From NCBI GenBank assembly GCA_902778855.1, contig CACYZM010000005.1, forward strand, positions 1 to 64,000: a DNA stretch of 64,000 nt, in the 5' to 3' direction. Source of the stretch: an uncultured Bacteroidia bacterium. GTDB taxonomy: Bacteria > Bacteroidota > Bacteroidia > Bacteroidales > UBA932. Shown here in pieces: positions 45,030 through 53,448 of this stretch. The stretch's first letter is position 1, and each line of letters starts with the position of its first letter. Both the position numbers and the translations under genes were made by a program. The notes under the pieces were generated by a model that worked only from the letters and a program-made list of their open reading frames with translations, did not search any database and was not told the origin of the DNA.

Positions 45030-47144
45030 TTACAAGCGTCCGTTCTCTTCCTGGTTGGACCTTGAGGCTTGCGGTGTGCGTTTTTTCCAGTTTCCGAAGC
45101 GCCAGGAGACGGTCAGGAGCAGGGAGCGGGTGTCGAGATAGTTGTTGTAGTGGAGTGTGACGCCGTCGCTCGTGTAGGTGTAGGGCGAGTCGGCGGTTCT
45201 GAAGATGTCGGTGGCTTCGAGCGTGACCCGCAGGCCGGATCGACTGTGGTAGTATTCGGCCGACAGTTCCATCTGGAAGGAGTTGTTGCGGCGGCGGTAG
45301 TTGTAGAAGCCGGGCAGGTTGTCGCTGATATCGCAGGTGATAGAGAACGACTTGCCCAACTGTACATTCTGTGTCAGGCGCAGGAATGCGCCGAAGCCGT
45401 GGGTCGAGGGAAATTCCGGACGGATGGAGCGGTCCCATTCATAGTCCAAGTTTCCGCGGGCGATGGCCACGTAGCGTTCTCCGCCCTGGAAGAGGCAGTA
45501 GATGCTCCAGGCCAGGCGGTCGACGTCCAGGAAGTTGCCGTACTGCTCGACCTGCAGGAAGGGCTGTTCGGCATTGAGCAGGACCAGGCTGCCCACCTGC
45601 CCTTTCTGGTGCGCCCAACTGATGTCGGTCTTGAAGCTGCGGCCTTCCATCAGCGAGATTTCCGTGATATAAAGACGGGAAGGCTCCAGGTACGGGTCGC
45701 CCAGCGAGTAGCTGTAGGGCGTAAGGTACCAGCGGAAAGGATTCAGGGCGCTAAAGGAGGGGCGACTGATACGACTGGAGTGCTGCAGTGTGGCTGACCA
45801 CGCCTTCCTGAACCGACGCGTGACACTGATTGTCGGGAATAGGTCACCGTAATGGTTATTGACGGTTGCCTGCGTCCAGGTGAATTCGCCGCGAAGTCCA
45901 CCATAGAGCATCCATTTGCCCAGCGAGGCGTCGGCGGAGGCGTAAAGGGCAGCAACCTGCTCGGCGTAGTCGAAATGGCCGGAAGGGACAATATCGGCCG
46001 AAAAGCTGTTCTCAGCGACAGAACGGACCGATGAGAACTTGGCTCCCGTTGTAATGCGCCAGCGGCCTTTGGGAATCACCACGTCGGTCTTGGCCGTTAA
46101 GACATCGTGCCGGAAAGTGCCGGTGGATTTGTAATCTGCTTCCGGCTGGATGATGCCACCGGTTTCAGTATGGGAGCGGAAGGAACGGTCGCGGTCCACG
46201 TCGCGGGTTAGCCATGCGGCTGATGCAGACCAGGTTGCCTTGGAAGGAAATTGATGGCGATAGTAGAGGCTGTAGTCCTGCGTGATCATCTGCGAAGTCG
46301 TGGCACCTCCGGCGTAGAGTGTAGAAGCTGGCCCCGATGCGCCTTCAGCGGGTGTCCAGCGGGTTGTGTTCTCCAAGTCGGCGACGCGTGAACGACTGGC
46401 GGGAATCCGGATGTCCGCGATCAGCAGGTCTCGATCCGTGATGAGCCAGCCTACGGAAAGACTTCCGGACAGGGACTGGGTGTGCCATTTCATCGGATTG
46501 TTCACATCCATCTTACCTGTAGGGTAGTCGGCCGAGTAGCGCGTGTGGCGGAGATTCTTGAGGTTATCGGCCGAGAAGTTGCCGCTGATAAAGCTCTTCC
46601 TTCCGTTGTACTCCAGGAATGCGGAACCCATCTCCGACAGGTAGCTGTTCAGGCCCAGGCTGCCGGAGAGATTGCCCCGGAACCCCACCGTCGGATCCTT
46701 TTGGCGCGTGAGGCGGATGACACCCACGTTGCCGGAGGCACTGTGCTCAGCTGTCGGGAGGGTCTGCACCTCGATGCGGTCAATCTCCCCAGCTGGAAGT
46801 GCTGACAGATAGTCGGCCAGCGCCTGGCCAGACATCCGCACGGGACGGCCATCGATGTAAACCTTGATACTGCGGCGTCCGTCCATCTTGACAGAATGGT
46901 TGTTCACATTGAGCGAGGGCAGATATTTGAGCACATCGAGAGCCTTAGCATCTTTCGATATCGGCAAGTCTGCCACCCGGACAGCATAGCCTCCTGGGAC
47001 GGGTTTGATCTGTTCGCGGTAAGCCAGCACACGGGCAGCGGTCAGGCTGTCCTGTGCGAATGTGGTGTCACGATCTTGAGCGGAAGTAGAAAAACAAACC
47101 GCAAAGATTATAAGCAAAACGGCAATTGGGTGTTGTGGTTTCAT
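45030..47144 (-). CDS. Outer-membrane beta-barrel receptor (TonB-dependent receptor-like)
   Basis: This 704-residue protein starts MKPQHPIAVLLIIFAVCFS with a signal peptide ending near TSAQD. A plug domain follows directly (ALDVLKYLPSLNVNNHSVKMDG, then VYIDGRPVRMSGQALADYLSA and IDRIEVQTLPTAEHSASGNVGV), then an OMP beta-barrel. Unlike the receptor at 37066 there is no carboxypeptidase-regulatory domain before the plug. No SusD-like, regulator or TonB gene adjoins it, so substrate is unknown. It ends 22 bases before the hypothetical gene at 44672. Confidence 0.83.
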   Translation of the reverse strand: MKPQHPIAVLLIIFAVCFSTSAQDRDTTFAQDSLTAARVLAYREQIKPVPGGYAVRVADLPISKDAKALDVLKYLPSLNVNNHSVKMDGRRSIKVYIDGRPVRMSGQALADYLSALPAGEIDRIEVQTLPTAEHSASGNVGVIRLTRQKDPTVGFRGNLSGSLGLNSYLSEMGSAFLEYNGRKSFISGNFSADNLKNLRHTRYSADYPTGKMDVNNPMKWHTQSLSGSLSVGWLITDRDLLIADIRIPASRSRVADLENTTRWTPAEGASGPASTLYAGGATTSQMITQDYSLYYRHQFPSKATWSASAAWLTRDVDRDRSFRSHTETGGIIQPEADYKSTGTFRHDVLTAKTDVVIPKGRWRITTGAKFSSVRSVAENSFSADIVPSGHFDYAEQVAALYASADASLGKWMLYGGLRGEFTWTQATVNNHYGDLFPTISVTRRFRKAWSATLQHSSRISRPSFSALNPFRWYLTPYSYSLGDPYLEPSRLYITEISLMEGRSFKTDISWAHQKGQVGSLVLLNAEQPFLQVEQYGNFLDVDRLAWSIYCLFQGGERYVAIARGNLDYEWDRSIRPEFPSTHGFGAFLRLTQNVQLGKSFSITCDISDNLPGFYNYRRRNNSFQMELSAEYYHSRSGLRVTLEATDIFRTADSPYTYTSDGVTLHYNNYLDTRSLLLTVSWRFGNWKKRTPQASRSNQEENGRL

Positions 47145-47339
47145 TCTTTAATAGTGCTTTTATTTACAAGTGGATGAAGTCGTATATATAGGGTAATGAT
47201 AAATTCCCAATAAACCTTTTCAACTTCACATCGATAGGAGTCAGGAGTATTCGGATTCCCGGTTTTAATGGTATTCAAAGCAAAATGGAAATTCCGCTGC
47301 AAAGTGACCCCCTGGTCTTAAAAGAGAAATCCTAAATAG

Positions 47340-47456
47340 AATGCAGGCTAGTGCGGTTTTTCATCCCTACAGCCTGCATTTCAAATCATGATGAAAGAAA
47401 AAGATAAAGGGGGTAATTAGGTGCGGATTGAGGGGGTCAATTTAGTGCGGATTCTC
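47340..47456. mobile_element. Possible insertion-sequence end remnant
   Basis: GTGCGGATT occurs twice (47421-47429 and 47445-47453) with GAGGGGGTCAATTTA between, and GTGACCCCCTGGTC lies upstream at 47304. GGGGGTCA-type repeats next to short repeated ends recall IS21-family termini, but no transposase gene is in the window. AATGCAGGCT (47340-47349) and AGCCTGCATT (47371-47380) form a 10-bp hairpin beside it. The 3' end of the C39 peptidase gene runs into this segment. The rest of 47145-47339 shows no gene. Confidence 0.45.
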
Positions 47457-47697
47457 CACAAGGCATCGGCATCTCATCGCGCAATTGCTCCCAGGTGATC
47501 TTTACCCCGGTGGTCCGAAAGCCGATGAATTCGGCCGCATCACTGATGCCCAACAAGGAAACCCCCTCCCTGGTGATATGGCACCGCTCGCGCAGGGACT
47601 GCAGTGAATAGCTGCGCCCGTAGAACTTGGCCACCATTCGGAGACAGGTAGGACCGCAGTCCATTGCGTCGAGTTGAGTCAGGGAGGGGAATTTCAT
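47437..47697 (-). pseudogene. Truncated C39-type peptidase (exporter leader-peptidase domain)
   Basis: Starting at ATG 47697, the 86-residue frame begins MKFPSLTQLDAMDCGPTCLRMVAKFYG, with the catalytic Cys in DCGPTCL. It continues SLQSLRERCHITREGVSLLG and GFRTTGVKITWEQL, the N-terminal part of C39 peptidases of bacteriocin ABC exporters. The frame ends soon after MPMPC in ESALN, inside the GTGCGGATT repeat segment. The catalytic His and Asp of the C39 domain and any ABC-transporter part are missing. It would not be active as it stands. It is 4 bases downstream of the outer-membrane protein gene. Confidence 0.75.
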
Positions 47698-47701
47698 TGC
47701 G

Positions 47702-48259
47702 TTAGAATCTGAATCCAACTGTCATTGCAATACCGTGACCACCACCGCCAGTAAGGGAGAATCCTTGTTGACATCCCCAAATAAGGTTGAGCCCCACATT
47801 GACGCCAAGATTGTTGTGAATTCCGAAGTCAAAGCCGAGTTTCCCATTCAGATAAGGGAACAAACGCTGTGTATCCGTAGTTAATGGCAATTTCTTTATA
47901 TAATAGGCACCCCCAGCTTCCATACCCAAATAAAAAGAGGTTCGTTGGTGTTTGGCAAACGGGTAATACCGAATATAGTCGGCAAAAAGGGGGATTGCCG
48001 GTACGAACCCGTTTGAATAATCCGGGCCGTCACTGCTTGTTCTTTTTAGCCAGTGGCATCCCGTTCCAAGTCCGAGAAAGCGTTTCTCGTTGAAACGCCA
48101 ACCCAGAGAAAAGTCAGCCGTATAGTGAGGATCCCAGTATATGCCTGGGAGTGCACTACCTTTTACATTTCCTTGAAAGTGCCCTCTTGATGATGCGGTA
48201 CAAGGGATGGCTATACAAACAATAAAAGCTATTATTACCGGAGAATATCTGCATTTCAT
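47702..48259 (-). CDS. Small outer-membrane beta-barrel protein
   Basis: This 185-residue protein has a signal peptide (about residues 1-22, ending CTASS). The beta-rich body has repeated aromatic strands (DFSLGWRFNEKRFLGLGTG, SFYLGMEAGGAYYIKKL, FPYLNGKLGFDFG, NNLGVNVGLNLIWG) and ends MTVGFRF with a terminal phenylalanine, the outer-membrane insertion signature. No SusCD or channel family was recognised. It lies between the small peptide gene and the C39 remnant, so it may take part in export or reception of the peptide; this is inference from order. Confidence 0.72.
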   Translation of the reverse strand: MKCRYSPVIIAFIVCIAIPCTASSRGHFQGNVKGSALPGIYWDPHYTADFSLGWRFNEKRFLGLGTGCHWLKRTSSDGPDYSNGFVPAIPLFADYIRYYPFAKHQRTSFYLGMEAGGAYYIKKLPLTTDTQRLFPYLNGKLGFDFGIHNNLGVNVGLNLIWGCQQGFSLTGGGGHGIAMTVGFRF

Positions 48260-48315
48260 AACAAAAAATATTATAGATAAGCTATCCTTCTGACAAAGGC
48301 AAAAGGATAGTTACA

Positions 48316-48465
48316 TTATTGGACATAACTAACTCTATTATTCTGAGCGTGATAAGAAATGTCATACGGGGTCGGTATCTCATCTCCTTTGGTAAACCCT
48401 GAAATGGCAAAACTGTTGGAAAGGGCCACAAATAAAGTGGCACAGAATACGATAATTTTTCTCAT
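48316..48465 (-). CDS. Short secreted peptide (49 residues)
   Basis: The open frame from ATG 48465 to TAA 48316 encodes a 49-residue peptide. It has a clear signal sequence: basic RK, a hydrophobic core of IIVFCATLFVALS, and an SNSFA cleavage site. The 29-residue mature part begins ISGFTKGDEIPTPYD and ends NRVSYVQ. A TAATTTTG -7 box lies at 48490-48497 on the minus strand. There is no double-glycine leader, so it would leave by the Sec route. It is directly preceded by three GTAAGA palindromes and followed by an outer-membrane protein and a C39 peptidase fragment. Signalling or toxin roles are inferred. Confidence 0.65.
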   Translation of the reverse strand: MRKIIVFCATLFVALSNSFAISGFTKGDEIPTPYDISYHAQNNRVSYVQ

Positions 48466-48520
48466 AATTGTTGCGTTTTTTGTTCACTGCAAAATTATGA
48501 GAAGAACCAAAGCGAATTAC

Positions 48521-48544
48521 GTAAGACGCAAAATCCGGTCTTAC
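48521..48544. promoter_or_regulatory. GTAAGA palindrome 1
   Basis: GTAAGAC (48521-48527) and GTCTTAC (48538-48544) form a perfect 7-bp inverted repeat with a 10-base spacer, upstream of the small peptide gene. Confidence 0.6.
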
Positions 48545-48608
48545 AGTTTGGGTAAAAAGCAAAATCGTAAATGCGTGATATTAAACACGTTACGAGGACA
48601 GCTTTCAA

Positions 48609-48632
48609 GTGTAAGAAAAGTTTTTCTTACAC
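48609..48632. promoter_or_regulatory. GTAAGA palindrome 2
   Basis: GTGTAAGAAAA (48609-48619), GT, TTTTCTTACAC (48622-48632): a perfect 11-bp inverted repeat with the same GTAAGA core as palindrome 1. Confidence 0.6.
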
Positions 48633-48720
48633 ATTGTTTTCAATCAAGACCGCAGCCTTATAACCTGCTGAAAATCAATAATACACCCCCCCCTATAGCA
48701 TAAAGAGAGGCTTCCAAAAC

Positions 48721-48736
48721 TGTAAGATTCTTTACA
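48721..48736. promoter_or_regulatory. GTAAGA palindrome 3
   Basis: TGTAAGATTCTTTACA is near-palindromic (TGTAA/TTACA arms) and carries the GTAAGA core. It lies 27 bases from the stop of the regulator gene. The remainder of 48466-48762 shows no coding frame. Confidence 0.5.
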
Positions 48737-48762
48737 ATTCGCTGAATATCTGATAAATGCAA

Positions 48763-50490
48763 CTACAGTACCCGCAGATACTCGTCTTTATAGGGAGAAT
48801 TAAGCTGACGGATGCGTTCTCTTAAGCGCGAGCGCTTGGTGTAAACATTCGAGAGAGACAAGTTGAGCAGTGTTGCAACAATGTTTGGATCAAAGCCGGC
48901 AATCGTATAACAGATAAAGCGTGAGTCTTCATCACTAACCTTGCCCAAATCGGCTTTCAAACGAGCTACGACGTTGTTGAGGTCACGGTTGATCTGCTCC
49001 TCAAAAAGAGCATGCTGCTTTTTCTCTCTCCCGATGAAATAAATAATGTCCTTGACTTTTCCATATACTGCAGTCTTTCTGGCATCTTCTGACTTCTCTC
49101 GAAACTTCAGATAGGTTTTACATAGTGAGCTAACCGTATCGAACTGTCCCTTGAATAACTGGATATAAGACTGCTGCAGGGAAGAGATCTTGGACTGATA
49201 CTCCACGGAAGCTTTACGCCCGGCGGACTCCATCTCTTCAACCTGTGCCTCCAACGCAGACTTGGATTGGAGCAACAAAGCATTTGTTTCTTCGGCAATT
49301 CTGATCAGATTATCTGCAGCTATGCGTTCTTTCTCACTTCTCCGGATAGAAGTGATGATGATTGCGCCAAATAATAGAATCAGGCCCAATATGAGCACAA
49401 CAAAAGACAAGCGCTGAACTTGCGTTTGACGCTTTGATTCAATAGCCTGATTCTGATAATAATCCTGAAGAATGGTCGTAATCGAGTTGTTGAGCATTCT
49501 GTCCACATTCTTATCTTGTTCACTGTAGATATCTGTCAACAAATCGATAGTGCGCGAGTACTCTCCTCTATATTTAGAAATCAAAAAATCATAGTAACGT
49601 GTCTCTTTACGACGTATATCCGGCTGATTATCCAAAAAAGCCTGTATAGCATCACAAGTTTTATCATCCCCAACAAGTACAGAAGCATATGCGTATATAC
49701 CATACACCTTGAGTGGAAAGTTTAACTTATACTCCAATCGAGCTCGATTTAGCAGATCTATGGCCTCATGCGGTTTAGGATCAGGTTGAAGGACCATCAT
49801 TGTGGCATAATGTACAAGAAACATCCTCATTGCGGCTGTATCCCTTGTAGACAATTCAATCCCTTTTCGAAATAATGAATCAGCAATTGCCCATTCTTTT
49901 TTTTCTTGGTAGGACATAGCGAGTCGTCCGTATGAAAGATTATAATGAGCAGAATCATTCGCCGCATGAAAGAATTCCATCCCTTTTTCTATATATTCTC
50001 GTTCTTTGTCTGCGAAATGGGCACTTTTGTAAATATCAGCCATTGCCATAGATAAAAGGCCTTTAAAACAATCGTCATACGAATCAATTGATGCATCCTC
50101 GGCTTGAGTATAAGAGATGATTGCTGAATTTTGATTATGCCCATTCACATAAATACGCCCCAGATAGTAGTACGCCTTCATCTTCTGGTCAGCCGTTCCG
50201 TGCTTGGCATAATAATCCACCGCCGGCATCACAACGTTCACATCGGTCGTGTCGATCCAGTTCTTGTCGAGCGCCATCGCATGCAGCAAGGCATAGTGTG
50301 CGCGAAGGCTGCGGGTAGTCAGCATGGTAGTATCTATGGCGCGGATAGTGGCGAGGGCACTGTCAGGACGAGCCTGAATGTAGGTCTCTATATCATTGAG
50401 GGTCGCAGCGGTCTGGCGGCCGGCACAGGAGGCGAGAATAAGGGTGGCCAGTGTAAGGAATATGGGGAGGAGTATATGAGGACGTAACAT
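48763..50490 (-). CDS. TPR-containing membrane sensor with C-terminal HTH (regulator)
   Basis: This 575-residue protein has a lipoprotein-like signal (ILASCAGRQT) and TPR-like helices across about residues 30-330 (KMKAYYYLGRIYVNGHNQNSA and similar). A transmembrane segment lies near 350-378 (RLSFVVLILGLILLFGAIIIT), and a coiled coil at about 385-450 (ALEAQVEEMESAGRKASVEYQ). The cytoplasmic end (FICYTIAGFDPNIVATLLNLSLSNVYTKRSRLRERI) is a LuxR/sigma-like HTH. The Bacteroidetes TPR-HTH regulators of this type span the inner membrane and sense periplasmic cues. It lies upstream of the small peptide gene on the same strand, so it is the natural candidate to bind the GTAAGA palindromes. A TATATTTG -7 box lies at 50518-50525 on the minus strand. 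Confidence 0.8.
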   Translation of the reverse strand: MLRPHILLPIFLTLATLILASCAGRQTAATLNDIETYIQARPDSALATIRAIDTTMLTTRSLRAHYALLHAMALDKNWIDTTDVNVVMPAVDYYAKHGTADQKMKAYYYLGRIYVNGHNQNSAIISYTQAEDASIDSYDDCFKGLLSMAMADIYKSAHFADKEREYIEKGMEFFHAANDSAHYNLSYGRLAMSYQEKKEWAIADSLFRKGIELSTRDTAAMRMFLVHYATMMVLQPDPKPHEAIDLLNRARLEYKLNFPLKVYGIYAYASVLVGDDKTCDAIQAFLDNQPDIRRKETRYYDFLISKYRGEYSRTIDLLTDIYSEQDKNVDRMLNNSITTILQDYYQNQAIESKRQTQVQRLSFVVLILGLILLFGAIIITSIRRSEKERIAADNLIRIAEETNALLLQSKSALEAQVEEMESAGRKASVEYQSKISSLQQSYIQLFKGQFDTVSSLCKTYLKFREKSEDARKTAVYGKVKDIIYFIGREKKQHALFEEQINRDLNNVVARLKADLGKVSDEDSRFICYTIAGFDPNIVATLLNLSLSNVYTKRSRLRERIRQLNSPYKDEYLRVL

Positions 50491-50644
50491 AATAGAAGGA
50501 TTGTGGATTCATCTTTACAAATATACTCAATAATTGTAGATGCGATTCAAGAGCCACCTTAGAACTCAAGGTCTATTAGCCAACCTTTGTTGTTTTGGCG
50601 ATAGTCACCCTTGTTGGTCGGAGGATGACTGATGCGGCCGTTGC

Positions 50645-50795
50645 GATCCTGTCGCGGCAGAAGTCTCAAGCCATCAGGTTCGGGCCGCTGGAGGATACTC
50701 GACTGACAATCAATAAGTTGCGATAAGTCACCCCGCCCGGCAGAGGGAGGGCGACTTTGGATAATATGCTGTAAATCAAAGACTTATCATCCAGG
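50645..50795 (+). repeat. Dispersed hairpin repeat, copy D
   Basis: ATCCTGTCGCGGCAGAAGTC, CAAGCCATC, GGGCCGCTGGAGGATA, TGACAATCAATAAGTTG, AAGTCACCC and GGGCGACTT (one mismatch in the stem), and TAAATCAAAGACTTATCATCC follow the order of copies B and C. A degenerate fifth copy (AGTCACCC to GGATGACT) precedes it at 50603. The whole gap 50491-50855 has no supported gene. Confidence 0.8.
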
Positions 50796-50855
50796 GCAAT
50801 ATCGAGATCTGCGGTTCTTGGCCGATTCTGGGGTTTTTCGTAAATTCGCAGTGAA

Positions 50856-51884
50856 ATGAACCGGTTTTCTCTCTTTATTCTGATACTGCTGCTGGGTTTG
50901 TCCGCGTGTACGGGCAGGCAGTCGCTGGACAGCGTTTCGCTGGAAGTCCTTTCTTCGGAGTTCGTCTATGATTCGGCCGCTTTCCCGTCGTGCCACGCCT
51001 CGACTTTGGTGGAGACGGAGGATGGGCTGCTGGCCGCCTGGTTCGGCGGGAGCTACGAGAGTCATCCGGATGTGAGCATCTATTGCGCCGCCTATGACGG
51101 CAGCCATTGGTCGGCCCCGAGCCTCGCGGCCGACGGCGTCGTGTCGGATTCCCTGCGGTTTCCTTGCTGGAATCCTGTCCTTTTCCGGCTGCCCGGCGGG
51201 GAGATTGCGCTCTACTATAAAGTCGGTCCGAGCCCGCGGGAATGGTGGGGCGAGTACAAACTGTCGACCGACGAAGGAAAGACCTGGGGGCCGAAAACCG
51301 CACTGCCGGAAGGAATCCTGGGGCCCATCAAGAACAAGCCGCTGGGCCTGCCGGACGGGACGGTTCTCTACCCTACCAGCGTCGAATACACGCCGGACTG
51401 CTGGCGGGTTTTCATCGAGCGGTCGAAAGGGGATCTGACCGGATGGGAGACCCTCGCCATCGACAACAACGGCTTCAATGCCATCCAGCCCGCCCTGTTC
51501 TTCTACAAAGGCCGGCTGGAAATGCTCTGCCGCACCCAGGAAGGCGTCCTGGCGAAGGCTTCGTCCGACGACTTCGGCCAAACCTGGACACCCCTGCAGG
51601 AGACCAACCTGCAGAACAACAACTCCGGCATCGACGGGCTGGTGCTGAAAGACGGCCTGCGGCTGCTGGTCTGCAATCCGATCCGGCAGGGGCGCAACAA
51701 ACTGGACGTACTGGGGTCCTACGACGGCATCGAATGGAAATCGCTGTTCACGCTGGAAGACCAGCCGGAAGGCGAATTCAGCTACCCGGCCATCATCCAG
51801 CGGGAAAACGGGACCGTCGACGTCAGTTATACGTACAACCGCCAGAAAATCAAACACGTCAGCCTTTTTCCTCACATAAACTAA
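50856..51884 (+). CDS. Sialidase-fold (BNR-type) lipoprotein
   Basis: This 342-residue protein has a lipoprotein signal (LLGLSACTGRQ, Cys18). The body is a six-bladed propeller of the BNR_2 sialidase superfamily: FVYDSAAFPSCHASTLVE with an Asp-box-like DGLLAAWFGGS, then YKLSTDEGKTWGPK (Asp box) and SSDDFGQTWTP (Asp box). True sialic-acid hydrolysis is not certain; many BNR_2 proteins in Bacteroidetes act on other acidic glycans or only bind them. The gene is followed by the two-domain esterase after 7 bases and forms a short operon with it. Confidence 0.78.
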   Translation: MNRFSLFILILLLGLSACTGRQSLDSVSLEVLSSEFVYDSAAFPSCHASTLVETEDGLLAAWFGGSYESHPDVSIYCAAYDGSHWSAPSLAADGVVSDSLRFPCWNPVLFRLPGGEIALYYKVGPSPREWWGEYKLSTDEGKTWGPKTALPEGILGPIKNKPLGLPDGTVLYPTSVEYTPDCWRVFIERSKGDLTGWETLAIDNNGFNAIQPALFFYKGRLEMLCRTQEGVLAKASSDDFGQTWTPLQETNLQNNNSGIDGLVLKDGLRLLVCNPIRQGRNKLDVLGSYDGIEWKSLFTLEDQPEGEFSYPAIIQRENGTVDVSYTYNRQKIKHVSLFPHIN

Positions 51885-51891
51885 TCCGAAG

Positions 51892-53448
51892 ATGAACCGA
51901 TTCTTCCTCCTGCTCTCCTGCTGCCTCCTGATGGCCGTGCAGGGCCTGGCGGCTCCGCTTTTCCAGCCGGGAAGCGGTGTCGTCGCGTTTAACGCTTACA
52001 AGCCTTTCGCCGACAGGCCGGTCAATATCTATTACCACTTCCCGGAGACGGCCGATCCGGCCACGGCGCAGGTCCTGATGCTCATTCCCGGGGCAGGCCG
52101 GGATGCGAAACCGCTGCTGGATGCGGTCCGGGAGAAACTCGACCAGGTGAATGTCATCGCATTCTCCCTGGAGTTTCCGTCGGACACCTATCCGGTGCGG
52201 GAGTATCAGGAAGTGGGCATCCGCGACAAAGACGGGCACCTCAAGAAACCGGCCGACCGGACGGTGCAGCTGCCCGACCGGATTTTCGAATTCATCAAAG
52301 CGCATTCCGCCATCCAGGCAGCGCGGTATGACATGATCGGCCACTCGGCGGGCGGCCAGTTCATCCACCGGTTCCTCCTGTTCCACGACTCCCCGTATGT
52401 GGACCGCGCTGTCGTCGGGGCGCCGGGCTGGTTTACCTTCCCGGACCCGTCCCAGCCGTATCCCTACGGACTCAAGGATACGGACCGGGCCTCCGACGAA
52501 GTGATCGCCCGGTTCCTGGGCAAGAAGATGATCCTGCAGGTCGGCGCACTGGATACGGACCGCGGCGGCGTACTCCGCAAGACGCCCGAGGCCGATGCGC
52601 AGGGCATCAACCGGCTGGACCGGGCGCGAACTTTCTTCGCTTACCTGCGCCAGGAGGCGCAGCGCCTGGCGGTCCCGTTCAGCTGGACCTACTGTGAAGT
52701 TCCGGGCGTCGGACACGATTCCGGGCAGATGGCGGTCTATGCGATGGAAACCCTCTATTGCCCGGGTGCGGGCAACAGCGTCCTCGATAACAGCCGGTCC
52801 CACACGTCGTTGGCAGCCACGGTCCCCGTCAAGTATCTGGCTCGGAACGACTGGCTCCACCGCTACGACAAGGAAGTGGCGGCGCTCGGCACGCCGACGC
52901 CGGAGGAGGCGGCGTGTGACGTGCTGCTGCTGGGCAGTTCGTCCATCGTCCTCTGGAATACCGTGGCCGAAGACCTGGCACCGCTCAAGACGGTGCGCCG
53001 CGGCTACGGGGGTTCCACGCTCCGCGACCAGCTCGTGTATTTCGACCGGCTGACGGCCGGCTACCATCCGAAAGCGGTCGTTATCTATTGCGACAACGAC
53101 CTCTGCGGCAATGCCGACGACCTCACGCCGCTGCAGTATTGCGACCTGTACCGCGTCTTCTGCGGCAAACTGCAGGAAGTTTTCCCGGAAGCGCAGCTCT
53201 ATCTGCTCTCCATCAAATATGCGCCCTTGCAAAACAATACCTGGGGCAAGAAAGCCGTGGCCAACGAGTTGCTGAAGGAGTATGCCGCCCAGGAACGCGG
53301 CATCCATTTCGTCGACGTCACCACGCCGATGCTGGACGAAAACGGCCAGGCCCGTGACGAATTCTTCGCCGGCGACGCCCTCCACCTCAGCCCCAAGGGC
53401 TACGCGGTGTGGACCTCCGTCCTCCGCCCGCTGCTCATTAGACACTAG
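51892..53448 (+). CDS. Two-domain esterase: alpha/beta-hydrolase fused to an SGNH/GDSL esterase
   Basis: This 518-residue exported protein has a signal peptide ending near GLAAP and two unrelated hydrolase domains. The first (about 25-290) has MLIPGAGRD (oxyanion hole) and MIGHSAGGQF with Ser nucleophile. The second (about 330-518) begins CDVLLLGSSSIVLW (the SGNH Ser block), has YGGST and VIYCDNDL, and ends GDALHLSPKGYAVW with the Asp-x-x-His. It would remove esters such as acetyl groups from a polysaccharide in the periplasm. It follows the BNR protein and converges with the alpha/beta-hydrolase at 53445 by 4 bases. Confidence 0.8.
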   Translation: MNRFFLLLSCCLLMAVQGLAAPLFQPGSGVVAFNAYKPFADRPVNIYYHFPETADPATAQVLMLIPGAGRDAKPLLDAVREKLDQVNVIAFSLEFPSDTYPVREYQEVGIRDKDGHLKKPADRTVQLPDRIFEFIKAHSAIQAARYDMIGHSAGGQFIHRFLLFHDSPYVDRAVVGAPGWFTFPDPSQPYPYGLKDTDRASDEVIARFLGKKMILQVGALDTDRGGVLRKTPEADAQGINRLDRARTFFAYLRQEAQRLAVPFSWTYCEVPGVGHDSGQMAVYAMETLYCPGAGNSVLDNSRSHTSLAATVPVKYLARNDWLHRYDKEVAALGTPTPEEAACDVLLLGSSSIVLWNTVAEDLAPLKTVRRGYGGSTLRDQLVYFDRLTAGYHPKAVVIYCDNDLCGNADDLTPLQYCDLYRVFCGKLQEVFPEAQLYLLSIKYAPLQNNTWGKKAVANELLKEYAAQERGIHFVDVTTPMLDENGQARDEFFAGDALHLSPKGYAVWTSVLRPLLIRH

